From NCBI GenBank assembly GCA_015698045.1, contig BLAL01000285.1, forward strand, positions 620,001-684,000: DNA of 64,000 nucleotides, in the 5' to 3' direction. The notes under the pieces were generated by a model that saw nothing but the letters and a program-made list of their open reading frames with translations, had not been told where the DNA came from and did no database searches. Shown piece by piece: positions 11,019 through 22,557 of the stretch. Every line of letters begins with the position of its first letter. Within the stretch, counting starts at the first letter, position 1. The DNA is from Rhizophagus clarus. Lineage: Eukaryota; Glomeromycota; Glomeromycetes; Glomerales; Glomeraceae. Both the position numbers and the translations under genes were made by a program.

Positions 11019-13288
11019 TGTTTACTAAAGTCTACTATGTACGAATTAAAGAAAATATAATTCTTTGCTTTTTTAGAAATTGAAGATTCAACTGTAAAAT
11101 AAACGAATTCAAGAAAATGATCGGCAATTGCCGACAATGAAATCAAAATGTTAATAAACATTATCACCAGCCAATCAGTCAATCCGAAATGTTCACGTTT
11201 TAGTGCACATCTGCATATCTACATGTGTATTACATTTCGAATTGCATGCCCTAAAATAGATAGATAAATAAAGATCGTAAAGTTATTATTAAATAAAATG
11301 CCTAATTTATTACTATTTCCATCATCGCACAAATACAACAAATATATATATATATATTCAGAATTGACTTATTGGGAATAGTGAAATATATATATCTTCA
11401 TTTATAATTTGAAAATACGTGTAAGAATCAAGCGTATTAATGAACAAAATAAAGCGTACAACTGGTGTACTATTAAAAATTATCCCAAATTATCTTATCT
11501 TTGCTTTAAGATTTCAATAAAATAAAATATTTAATTCCGAAATAGCGTGATTTCTTTAGTAAAAAGGTATTAAAATAAAAAGTTATTCTTTAGTTACAGT
11601 ATTTGCAATCTCAAAATGGTTGAAAACATGATTTTGTGCGAGGTTAAAATATCGCGAATATTTACACCATTCTTAATATTTGATTGAGTATCACTTATCC
11701 TATAAATTAGTTTATAATGTAAAATGATAATTATTTCCTCCACTCAATATGAAGATTTAAGAATTGAAATAATAATCATAGTTTTATTGACAAAAAAAAC
11801 AATCATTTTATCATTTTGCAATATCATTAATTGTTGTTGTTGTTTTTACTATTAAGTAGATCATGAAATTCTTAGAATAAATGGAATGCCAGGGTACCAC
11901 GATTTCATTGATAGACGTTTCACCGACAGGGTCATTTCACAGACAGGGTTATTTCACCGACAGGGTCTGGTTCATTTCACCGATAAAAGGTTCAACTACA
12001 ATCAAGCCAAATAAAGTTAACTGAAGATCTGTCACAAGAGCGTTCATTTTCTATTGTGAAACATTATCGGTAATTAACTCATGACGATCATCTAAGATGA
12101 CTCTCATTTCAGAAATAAAGTCATTAAAAAAACATATATATAAAAGATCTAAATTATTTGAATGAAAAGAGAAAGCAGCTAGCGTGGCTAAACGAATGAT
12201 AATAATGGCTATATATTTAATGATATTTCGTGCCGTAGCAGTGCCGTAGCGTTGTTTATTTGTTTAGCATAAATTATAATTGCAAATTACTAATCGTTAA
12301 TTAAACAAAGGTATTTGTTGTTTCCGTGCGTGTAACTGATAAAAAGCAAATGACCTTTCTTGACGAGTCAATCATCGAATAAACGAATATAAAAGATTAT
12401 TTCTTTCCTTTACTGTATCAAGCGTATTAATTTTTAAACACAAAATATGTAAATATTTCAGGATCCGTCCAAAATCCCAAAAATCGAAAAGTTTATCAAA
12501 AAAAAATTACACATACAATAATTTCATGGGACATTTCTTTAATATTATTTGTTTCAAAAAAAAAATAAGATTTATTTTCTTTTATTGATATTCATATGGA
12601 TAATTTGGCATATTCCCAAAATAATTATAGATATTTTCGGCAAAATTCCCACTCGGAAAAATAGTTTTCAACGAAGTGGTTTTCGGTAAAATAACTTTTC
12701 GCAGAAGAATTTTTCATTAAATAACCATTTTACTGAATGGTCATTTTACCAAAAGACATTCCGCCAAACTAATTATAAATCCACATGTAAGCGTGATTTT
12801 TACTACTTTATTTAGTCGCTCTTACTGTCTCTAGATCGACAGTATGATAGCCACATTTTATGCGTTAAGAATTGGTCGCATTGATCGCTCGGATTTCATA
12901 GTAGACAAAATATAGGTCTATTCTCTATTGTGTATATGAAAGTTACCTGATAGCTCTTCATTTGACCATTATTATTTTTATTATAAAATTACGATAGTTT
13001 TAATTACTGTGTCCCAAAATATTCGGTATTTTGTATTTGAATATATTTCAAAGTATCTCAAGTTTAAAATTAATTTTTTTAAGGTACGTTATTTAAGTCA
13101 TTCGCAATTTACCTATTTACTCTAAGTAGTTTTTTGGGTTAACCTTATTAAAAACTTATAACTTGATAGTTTTTTATTGAACAAAAAATTTTGTTAGTTT
13201 TTTTAAAGTTTCGTGGGGCTGAGAATTTTCATGATTTTCATACGATCATGTGATTTGATTGTCTACAGGATTGACATCATTCAATTTG
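11019..13288. other. Gene-free stretch with short repeats
   Basis: No convincing gene. It holds a 14-bp palindrome TCGGCAATTGCCGA (near 11119), a tandem block of TTTCACCGACAGGG-like words (11916-11985) and a looser run of similar TTTTC-GG words at 12650-12780. The rest is AT-rich and unremarkable. Confidence 0.5.
11916..11985 (+). repeat. Tandem TTTCACCGACAGGG-like repeat
   Basis: Four imperfect copies of TTTCAC(C/A)GACAGGG occur in about 70 bp, with spacing of roughly 16-23 bp. A second decayed cluster of the same word lies at 63595-63650, so this is a dispersed repeat family. Confidence 0.6.
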
Positions 13289-14302
13289 AAACACCATTCA
13301 AAATTTGGCATATTACTAAAACACTCTGCGACATTGATCAACGTCTTAAACTCTCTTCCAAGGGACGCCTTAGTTGATACCGACCTTATTGCTCACATTA
13401 CTTCATATAATTTCTTCCCTAGGTTCACTGATAACCCTCTCAACTTCATTACGGATGTTCACCGGTTGCTTATTCACAACTTTTTCCCAAAACTTTTGGT
13501 TGATTTGATTACTCATTTAATCCCTCGACAAGTTCACCTTAGAAATAAGGTCATGTTAGACATATTTGCAGCAATACAGAGTGATATTCACAAAGAAATT
13601 TGGAAAACACACGCTCAAAATATTCATGATTTTGAAAAATCTATCCTCAGCATCACAAAAAGAGACAAAAAATCCTACCGTTCAACCTTCTGCTCGCCCA
13701 AAAGGCATAAGTCAAACACCCACAAGCGTTCGCACCACACTGCCTTTTCTATTTTAAACAACGACAGCAACTCATCGAATCCTCCTACTGATCCTCATCG
13801 AGTTCATAGAACTTCACGTCAAACATCATTTGATCCTTTTAATCTAACAGAGAATTTTAACCCATTAGCTAAATTTAAACAAGACGCGTTTATTAGATAT
13901 ACTAGCTGTAATTTCTTACATTCGGGTTCATGACATTCGCATAGACAACGTAATGATATTCTTAATTTTGATAATTCTTCTTTTATTTTTCATAAATATT
14001 TTTATAATGATAGTTTTTTTGGTTCTTTATCTGGTTTTAAATTTTATTTTTACGCTTAATGTATCGCCTTTTTTTTTATTATTTTGGGATTTTTATGTAG
14101 GTAGTTCTTTATACTAGTGATTTAGGTTATCTCTTTTATATTGATAATAACTAAATCGGATCCCGACATAGATATAGACTCTATATTTAGTTGTATTCAT
14201 GTACTCTGACATTATGGCTTGTTTTGACAAGTATTTATGTCTTCACATGTACGAGGTGATCCTCCAGTAAAAATAAAAAAAAAATAAAAACACCATTCAA
14301 AA
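13289..14302 (+). mobile_element. 5'-truncated non-LTR retroposon with 15-bp target-site duplication
   Basis: The sequence AAACACCATTCAAAA occurs at 13289-13303 and again at 14288-14302. Between them (13304-14287) lies an open frame running to 13933, then a long AT-rich untranslated region ending in an A-rich tail (14268-14287). Truncated 5' end, A-rich 3' end and a direct duplication of the target are the hallmarks of target-primed reverse transcription. The first few residues readable upstream of 13304 belong to the target DNA, not to the element. Confidence 0.8.
13304..13933 (+). CDS. C-terminal fragment of a retroposon ORF
   Basis: This frame gives about 210 residues from the left junction to TGA. 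It contains hydrophobic helical stretches (LVDLITHLIPRQVHLRN) followed by a basic Ser/Asn/His-rich tail (CSPKRHKSNTHKRSHH). No YxDD reverse transcriptase box is present, so if this is a LINE ORF2 it is only the region after the RT domain. It has no start codon of its own because the element is 5' truncated; expression is doubtful. The retroposon context is strong, the protein family call is weak. Confidence 0.45.
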   Translation, partial: FGILLKHSATLINVLNSLPRDALVDTDLIAHITSYNFFPRFTDNPLNFITDVHRLLIHNFFPKLLVDLITHLIPRQVHLRNKVMLDIFAAIQSDIHKEIWKTHAQNIHDFEKSILSITKRDKKSYRSTFCSPKRHKSNTHKRSHHTAFSILNNDSNSSNPPTDPHRVHRTSRQTSFDPFNLTENFNPLAKFKQDAFIRYTSCNFLHSGS

Positions 14303-14524
14303 AAAAAAAAAGCGGATGTGCGAAATTTTTTACTAAGTATAAAATGATTTAAATGAGCGGGAGAACGTTATTTCATGTGATTTAAAATGGTAAAATTTAG
14401 GTTTTGAAACTAAACAAATAATATAAATATAACCTCGCCATGGTCACCAAAATTTGTTTTTTTTTTTTACATAACTGTCTTCAAAAAATAACAAAACTTA
14501 AATATCATTAAACCTAATACCAAT

Positions 14525-14965
14525 ATGAAGTTTCAAAGTTTTTACCTTCTTTCCGCCATTTTCACGTTTTTCTACATGACATTTGTTCCGGTCATTGAAG
14601 GTAAAGTTCTTATATTCTGAATTTTCTCCATTCTCTTATCTAATGATTTGACTTTTTGGTTTGATATTATAGCATATCAAGTCAGTGTAAAATTAGATAT
14701 GGCTGCTGGCGCTTGTAGAATTTGGATAGAAGATGTAAATCATTGTCGCATTGCTGGTGACGGAAAAGGAAGTTATCATGCTTGTGATGGATCTGATAAT
14801 AATCAATTTGAAGTTATTGATTTTAATGATCAAGAGTACTTTGTAGTTGCGAAGGTTAATTTAAGTGGTAGAGACGAGAAAGTCAGAGGTTCTTTCAATG
14901 GCGGTACCTGTTTTCGTATACATGGCAATTCTGCATCTTTCTATTTCGATCAAACTACCTGTTAA
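14525..14965 (+). CDS. Small secreted cysteine-containing protein, two exons
   Basis: Exon 1 (14525-14600) and exon 2 (14673-14965) flank a 72-nt intron with GTAAAG donor and TTATAG acceptor; together they encode 122 residues. The first 26 residues are a clear signal peptide (MKFQSFYLLSAIFTFFYMTF, then small residues ending VIEA). The mature part of about 96 residues has five cysteines (in GACRI, NHCRI, HACDG, GTCFR and the terminal TTC), many Gly, Asp and Asn, and no membrane segment, so it is predicted to be exported. An odd cysteine count leaves one unpaired. I recognise no family. Small secreted proteins of this size are candidate effectors in symbiotic fungi, but nothing here proves that role. 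The intron position just after the signal peptide is common for such genes. Confidence 0.75.
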
Positions 14966-16739
14966 TTATTAATTGTTATCAAGTTATCATCTCATCGGTA
15001 TCACAAGACGTAATTCATCTCTAGTTTTTATTATTTCTATATATTTTATCTATTAATTAATTTATTTTTCACAAGTATCTTTGTAAGTTGACTGACGTTC
15101 CATGAAAATGTTGTCATCTCAAAATGTTATTATAGAATGCTTAGTTCATTGTAATAAAAATCAAAGATAATTTAAAATTCAAAAGAATGCTTATTAATTC
15201 ATTGTTTATGACGTATATATACCGATCGATTTTATACTTTTTTATACTTTTTCTATACCGGTAGAATAAGTAATTGTTATTGGTTATGTACTTATGTTTG
15301 ACATAAGCAAATTAGATTCATCCTTATGTACAGTACACATCTACACAAATAAACTTGTCCTTTTGATATTAAAGCAAGTGAAGCAACCGTGAGTAAATGA
15401 TTTGTTATATTATCCGCTCGAAGTTTCAGTTAGAGTATTATCTTAATTAATTTTAATCATGAAATACACTATATATATCTAATATGATTTTGAATTATGC
15501 CCAAATATGGTTTAAACTTTTCCGGCATTTTTTTATTATTAAGCTTGAAGCTTGAAGTTTGTGTTTAGGCTTAAGCCTATGCTTAAACACAAGCTTCAAG
15601 CTTCAAGCATTGGCTTCTCCAAGGATGGTAGGCTAATATTAGGGAAAAAAATGATGTTGAATAAATCGATTCATAATTACTATGATGATAAAAAATTACT
15701 ATAATTGCTATGAAGATTTTATTATAGAAAAAAATTATTACGTGAAAAGATTATAATAAATGTAATAAATACCAATATGTTCTATAATGATTCCGTTTAC
15801 TTTATTTACTTTGCATTTTTTTTTTAAAAAAAAAAAGAAAAAAAAAAAGAAAAAATATAGCATTTCTCAGTAAATAAAAGTTTTCTTCTCACTAAAAAGA
15901 TTTTTATTTATGAAAATGAAAGGAATATTGATTTCACTTTGATTTAATGATTTAATAACGTTTCTACAATTTTTTGTTTTTTTTTTTTATGAAAAAAAAA
16001 CCAATAAATAAGATATCTCCTTTTTTAAATAAAACGAAAAATTGAATGAAATATATATATATATATATATATATTAAATATCTGCTCAAAATATCTGGTA
16101 AATTGAATTATTTGTTAACATGTATTGTATCATGTCTTTAAACGGTTAAAAGAAATATACCGAAGGATATTAGTGTCCTATGTGACATATAATGATGATA
16201 AATAGGATTTCATCACAAGTGATAAATTAACCTAACCCTAATCCTTACCTTAACCTTGGGAGAGGATATTAGTATCCCCTGGTATAGAATACATCTTTCC
16301 TTTAAAATGAAATACTTTTTCTACATAAAAATATTAAAAACTTGTGAGCTTACTTCTTTTGAACACGATAAAATTGCAACGCTGTGTGTCAATTTGATTC
16401 CTGATTCCACCCTAGCTTAATAAAAAGCATAAAAAAAAAAGTACGGGTACGAGAAGTAAGATGTTGTGCGATAAACATTCGATTTTTTTAATATATATGA
16501 TTGTAATAATAGATATTATCCTTTCAAAATAATCATGAAATTGACTCGCTAAATATATATTTTTTTCCGCGTTAATTGATGATCAAAGCAAATGTAATAT
16601 ATCAATTTGTTCTTTCCTTTACAAGAGAATTGATTTTTAGATATAAATAAATACGTAAATATTTCTTAGAATAAATTATTAAAGATTTATCTTCGAATTT
16701 ACGGTGATACTTAGTCCATTCTTTCACTATTTGTTTATT
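14966..16739. other. Gene-free stretch with a long palindrome and simple repeats
   Basis: Apart from the palindrome at 15543-15608, an AT dinucleotide run at 16051-16074 and several poly-A/T tracts near 15810-15850, I see no gene. Its last part resembles the region upstream of the intact paralogue at 21.5-21.7 kb and is probably the promoter of the pseudogene at 16930. Confidence 0.5.
15543..15608. repeat. Long imperfect palindrome with nested HindIII-like words
   Basis: Arms of 28 bp (15543-15570 and 15581-15608) match at 26 positions around a 10-bp centre. Each arm contains tandem GCTTGAA units. As single strands the arms could form a stable cruciform or hairpin. Confidence 0.8.
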
Positions 16740-16916
16740 TATCGCCGTTTTCAAAATGATGTATGCAGTTATATCTGAATAAAAAAAAAAGAAAACCGAA
16801 AACCGGACGAAAACCGGATGAAAACCGAACAAAACATGGATGAAAATCAGACGAATATTGGTATTCGAATATTCAATCACGAATAAATAGCGTACACCAT
16901 TTTGAAAACGGCGATA
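16740..16916. mobile_element. MITE of about 177 bp, family TATCGCCGTTTTC, copy 1
   Basis: The ends are inverted copies of TATCGCCGTTTTCAAAATG followed by R-TGTA, about 27 bp with two mismatches. A second copy sharing the interior (ACCGGACGAA words, TTGGTATTCGAATATTC) lies at 32984-33159. The paralogous promoter upstream of 21714 lacks it, so it is an insertion. It has no coding capacity. The TA at each end suggests a Tc1/mariner-like origin, which is tentative. Confidence 0.8.
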
Positions 16917-16929
16917 ATGAATCATACTG

Positions 16930-18612
16930 TTCTTATTAGTTTAGGCTTTTACATCATAAAGTTCGGATCCGTTGTTTGAACGGATATTTCAAAATTATAG
17001 ATAAAAGATGAACCTTAGCAGATAGTCTCCATTGTAATGTAGTAATTGAATTAGAATTCGGATATCCGGAGTCTATTGTTACATGTAAAGTTAAGTATGG
17101 ATCTTCATATTTACGAATTGATGTCGACGTGAAAATGTTATCAATATCAATACGTCGTAACTTCGTAACTTCCAAAGATTTGTTGATGCAGTAATTAATC
17201 AAAATATCGATCCTATAAACTTATATTAGCTGATATTATTCAAATATATTAACAAAGTTTCCTAATAATTTTACGTCGCTCTTAACATTATAAAATTTTT
17301 TCTTACCTTTTAGGAAATTCTAATGTAGCACATCTTGCCATTTATTGGAATAACTTATTTTGTCTGTAGTATAATATATAATTCACAAATATTGCTCAAC
17401 AACCCTACGAAAAAAGAATGTCCAGAAAATGTTTACGAAAATGTCTGGAAATTGTCCAGGTGCTTCAGAAATTGTCATGAAAATGTCCAGGAAATTGATC
17501 TACTTTTCTGTCTGGAATTTTTTGCACGCCCAGTTTTTTTTATACGTGAAAATTTCCGGACAAATCCCAGATAAATAAACCCAACAAATTCCGGACATGA
17601 AAAATTCCAGATAAATTCTGGACAAATAAACCAAATAAAACCAACAAATTGTGGACATAATAAAATTCCAGACAAATCCTAGACAATGTTTCTAAAAATG
17701 TAAAATTTTAAATTTTAAAAAAAATGCAAAAAGCACAAAACTGATATTTAAAACCACCTCCTGACGTAATAAGTAAACTTGAAGAACAGACAAAAATGCT
17801 ATCTATGATGTTGATTCAAACTTTGTTTAATTGTGTAGGAAGTGGTAATCTCCTGCTGATCATCTGGGATAAAATTGGATTGTTCAGAATTCTGGACAAA
17901 TTCCGGACTAATTTGAACCTGGACATATTCCGAACATCCGGAAACGCGCACGTTTTAGAACATTTCCAGATTTACCAACGTCCAGAAATTGTCTACTTAT
18001 TTTTCCGGACAATTTCAGCATGAATTCTGGATGCAAGTCACTTATTTTCAAGATATTCGTAATTTGTTGAGTATTTTCTTTTTAGAAAGGCTAATTAGTC
18101 CGAAGTGTAACGAAGGACTATATACTTCTGCGCTTGATGACGTCATATCCGGATGTCCGGATAATTCTTAATTATTCCGCTCATCCCAGGAACTGAACCT
18201 ATGTTCTATTTACTTCGGACTTAATAACGGCTTCCGTTTTCCTAGTGGTATACAAATTTGTAAGTATAATAATTAATTAATTATTTATTTATTTGTTTAT
18301 TTTAAAGAACCTATTTATATTTCTTATTATATAGTAGTAGTGAATGGATGTTCTAGCTCGATAAACCAAGGTTTCTGATTTCTTTTCCACTTTCTTTTCA
18401 AAGCTCCAGTTTTCACTGATTCACGAAGAAAGCGTGTACTTTTTTTTTGTGTATCCTATCGTACTATAGATAATTATAATTGTCATTAAATTTTAGGACT
18501 TTGATTCCTGTGTTCAATATTATAGATGTTAGTACCACTCAAACTTCATCTCTGTTATCCATCTACATTTATTATTAGTTAATTCAAGTGTTAATGACAT
18601 TTTAATTATTTA
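16930..18612 (+). pseudogene. Dead copy of the three-exon unknown family (copy A)
   Basis: Homology to the intact copies at 21714, 35861 and 49576 is obvious in pieces. There is a decayed exon 1 (about 17095-17402, for example TTCCAAAGATTTGTTGATGC), its 3' part (about 18022-18110, TTTTCAAGATATTCGTAATT), an exon 2 remnant (about 18338-18435) and an exon 3 remnant (about 18497-18612, ending in TAA). The frame is broken many times, and exon 1 is split by an insertion of about 620 bp (17403-18020). A MITE sits in its promoter. It cannot make a full-length product. Confidence 0.8.
17403..18020. mobile_element. CCCTATAAA-type foldback element, degenerate copy 1
   Basis: The left end CCCTACGAAAAAAGAATGTCC matches the terminal sequence of the better copies at 47849 and 54117. 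The interior has the same oligomer theme (TGTCCAGA, TTCCGGACA) in both orientations and the shared phrase AATGCAAAAAGCACAAAACTG. The right terminus has decayed. It interrupts exon 1 of pseudogene copy A. Confidence 0.7.
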
Positions 18613-21600
18613 AATTTTGTTAATTTTGTAATGAATTTACTGGGGAAAAAAAATGCAAATAATGCAAATAACAAGAAGTTCAAGTGACGTCATTATGCGA
18701 CTGTACACCAATTTTATAGGTTATAATTTAAATCGTAAAAATATATTTCTAAAAATATTAGTTTAGAACATTTTTTTTTCTGATGATAAATATTTGTTTC
18801 TTGATGATGTAATTTTACATAAATTTATTTCACTTGTTCAACGTTTTCGTATTTTACATAAAAACAGTATAATAAAACAGTATAATCATTGCACTAATCA
18901 AATAATTTTGGACCGATGGCATTATTGCGGTGAACTCCCGCGAAACATTATCGATACTAACCAAATAAATTAAATTAGCCTCATGATGATCGCTAAATAA
19001 ATTGCCCTTTCAAACTTATTATTCGGGAGTTGTCTTTTCTCGTACGTTGTAAGATTTTATAGTCCCACAACAATAGATACAAATAAGGCAAATTTATTGT
19101 CACAAAAAATCTTTTAAACAAGAATGTAAAGTAACAGTAGTACTAAAAATGATAAGAACGTTTAGTAAAGACAGAATAAAAATCAAAACAATTATTGAGC
19201 GAGAAATCTTTAATTTTAATGGTGTTACCACAAATTATTTGCTTGTTCATCGTAAAAATACTATTATAGAGAATCGATACTGTATAGAACAGTACACCTA
19301 TAACCTCTAACAAAACAATATTTGTATAATTTTTTTCCTTTTAGTAGTTAAGTATTCTTTTTTCAGAACGTCTGACCGATTAATCAATGATAATAGTAAA
19401 AATTTTTATATTTATGGAACGAGGGATTAATGCATTAGTACAAAATAAGAAAGTTTCTTATAAATTTATTAAACATGTTTTATTTAATAGTTTAAGCGCG
19501 GTGGTTAATCCATAATAATAATAATAATAAATAATGAAAAAAAAGGCAAAAAGGCGTCACCAAAAAAGAATAACTAAACCCTGAAACATGTGCTTATTTG
19601 TTTATAATTTTTTCATTAATGAATTATTCGTAATAAGAAAAAATTTTGTGTAGCTAACAAGCCACTTTTGTGGCGAGTGTCAATAGAACTATTCATCCTT
19701 CCTTTTTTAAATCTACATTCTTATCCCCAAATAATGGGATAAACATGTAACATAGGATTTCATCATCATCGTTATTTACCTTTACAAAATATTTAGTATA
19801 TTGGAATATCAAAAATAACGTTTATCAAACAATGATATGAGAGAACAACATTGTTAATACATGCCTCATCAGTCCGTCCATCTGTTTTAAATTATTAATT
19901 TAAGTTATTACTTTTCCAATATAATATGTAATTAATAAAGATATACACAAGCAAGACAATAGAGCTTTCAGACGAAAAAATATACGAAATTATTTATACA
20001 AAGTTAGCGTCCATTGTATAACGTACATATTTTATTCCTTAGAATGAATAATTTTAAGTTGATTAGTCCAATAAAGTTAAAAATTATATAAATTATTATA
20101 TAAAATTCTATTGAACTGCTTAAGCCGCAATTATTACTATAAAGTAAATACACAAAGAATTTGTCGAAAACACCAACCGACCAACCTTTGTGCATGCATG
20201 TAATGTTCTTTTTCGGAAAAAAAAAAATGAAAGAAAATGCTCCTGATAAAGAAACGATGAACATTAATTAATTATTATTTGTTATTATCATTTTTGGGCC
20301 AACTAATTTAGGCTAAAATTGGATCACGTAGGATCGAAAGGCGATACCGGACAAGCTGTAAAACGAGTCATGCAAGCGACACTAAAGTTTACAGGGTGAA
20401 AAAGTTGTACAAATAAAAATTGTTATATTACATAACTGAAGAAGAAAACTGGGTGAGAAATTAATTACTGGTAATGAGGAGATAACACAAGTTTATGTGT
20501 GATCGTACAATAAATAGTCCTACGTTTCTGTCTGGTCAATTATCTGCTATAATTCTGGAATGCTTAGAATATAATTAGGAAACTAGGTTATTATATTTTG
20601 ATTAAATAAAACTTCACGATAGGAAAATTTAAAGATTTCGAATAGAATCAAAAGAAAAAAAGATACTGGAAGGAATTACGTGACCAGCAATATAAATACG
20701 ATACAACGAATAGGTTTGTATTACGTTTATTTCACGCAACGTTTGTACTTCTATTATATCTATCATCGTTCTAAGTAAAGAAAAACATCTAAAAACACTT
20801 ACAATGGATAAGATTCTATATACTCCGAAAATAAATTATAAGCTAAAAAATTATGTTAGTTATCGTAAAGGTATTTCACGTTTTTTGCATTGATTTGTAA
20901 ACCGAAAATTGCGAACACCAAATCATTTTCTGTAAAAACCGTACCATATGTGCAGTAAAACTCAAAATAAGAGAATAAGCTAAAAATTCCTTATTGTAAA
21001 ATAAAGATTATATTGTATCAAATATTATGATAGTATCAAAGTATCTTTCTAGCCTGGTCGGTGATTACCGTAAATTTACACAAATTTGCTTTTTGTCAAT
21101 AATTAATAATTGAATAAATAAATTGTTGTGAAAATAAATGGTTATTATGATCACCATACTAGCATATAATTTTAAATATTCGTGTTGATCATCTAATAAA
21201 AAGCTACGTTAGCTGGAGCATAATAACAAAGGTACAAGAAGTACAAGAAACAAATAAAGAGCTTATCCAAAAAAAAAAAAACGGAAACAAATAAAATTTG
21301 ATATATCGTAATGTTGTTAAATAAATTATAAAATATTTGATTGGTACGAGTTAGCCCGTTTGTGCGACTGTCAAGGCAAAACAAAGCACAACAGCGATCC
21401 ATGGAACATATTTATCGATTTAACATTTTTATCCGTTGACTAGTGCATAATGTAAAATTTTTTTTTTTTCCTTGATGAGACTTTTTTTTTGATGGATCAC
21501 GTAATATGTTCATTTGAATATAAAAAGATTTGCTTTCCCTCCCCAGGAGAATCGCATAAATTATGTGATATTCCATAGGATGGATTATTAAAGACACAAG

Positions 21601-21713
21601 AGTTTTCTCTTCGAATTTATGATAGTTTCAATCTGTTCATTTATTGAATCATATACTGCTCTTGTTAGTTTAGCCGTACATATACTTTTACACTGATACC
21701 TTTAAAGTATCAA
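18613..21713. other. Gene-free stretch, downstream flank of copy A and upstream of copy B
   Basis: Around 19250-19690 the DNA is recognisably homologous to 23340-23960 downstream of copy B. The shared phrase is TTTTGTGTAGCTAACAAGCC, at 19645 and 23914. So the gene and at least 1.4 kb of 3' flank were duplicated together. A short AAT run lies at 19515-19535. No gene seen in the rest. Confidence 0.55.
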
Positions 21714-22557
21714 ATGTATAATTATCGTTCGTCTATCAGTCATGATAATATTGATAACGTTTCTGAGATATTAGCTAATTTTTTTAACAGATATATGGAT
21801 CCTCATATTACGAATTGGTGCCGTCGTGAAAATGTTATCAACATCAATGCATTGAACGTTTTAAGACCAAAAGATCGTAACTTCCAAAGATTTGTTGATG
21901 CAGTAACTAGCCAGAATATCGATCCAACAAAACTTACATTAACTGATAGTATCCAAATATATCAACAAATTTTTCCTAAAAATTTCACTTCACTCGTAAC
22001 ATTTATGAAATTTGTTCTTGGGACAACTTATCTTTTAAAAAATTCTAATGAAATACAGCTCGAAGATGTTTATTCATTTATCGGAATAACGTATTTATTT
22101 TACAATAAAATATATAATTCACAATTATTCAATAATAAGTCAATTATTTTACAAGATATTCGTAATTTGTGGAGTATTTTTCTTTTCAAAAAGGCCAATA
22201 GTCATTCTAATTTGTAAGTATAATGTTTTTTTTTTTTAAAAAAAAAAAATATTTTTTCACATATTTATTTAATTATTTTATTCAAATAGGAATGGGGAAT
22301 GGGATGTTTTAATTCGAGAAACCAAACATCCAGTTTTCACTAATTCCCACAGAGTGTAAGTATTTTTTTTTTTGATTTTTATAAATACACATATATAATA
22401 TACGCATCATAATTAATTATAATAATCGTTAAATTTTAGGAATTTGACTCCCATATTTAATATTATAGATTTTGGTACCACTCGAGCTTCGATTCCTTTA
22501 TCCTTTTATATTCAGCACTCGTTAATTCAAGCGCTTAACGACGTTTTAGCTATTTAA
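21714..22557 (+). CDS. Unknown three-exon family protein, copy B (intact)
   Basis: Exons are 21714-22213, 22290-22355 and 22440-22557; introns have GTAAGT donors and TAG acceptors and join to 227 residues. Exon 2 (66 nt) and exon 3 (118 nt) have exactly the same lengths in copies C and D. The protein has no signal peptide or cysteine pattern. It looks alpha-helical, with conserved segments DRNFQRFVDAVTSQNIDP, NFTSLVTFMKFVLG, ILQDIRNLWSIFLF, NGEWDVLI and a C-terminal NLTPIFNIIDF. I know of no named family. NFTSLVTFMKFVLG and NGEWDVLI resemble the spacing of Bcl-2 BH1 and BH2 motifs; this is only a visual resemblance. Conservation of coding frame and splice sites between diverged copies indicates a real gene under constraint. 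Confidence 0.8.

Noticed and set aside
16602-17202. Minus-strand frames of 107 and 82 codons
   Set aside because: The first overlaps the MITE ends and the second is antisense to the decayed exon 1 of copy A; neither has protein-like composition.
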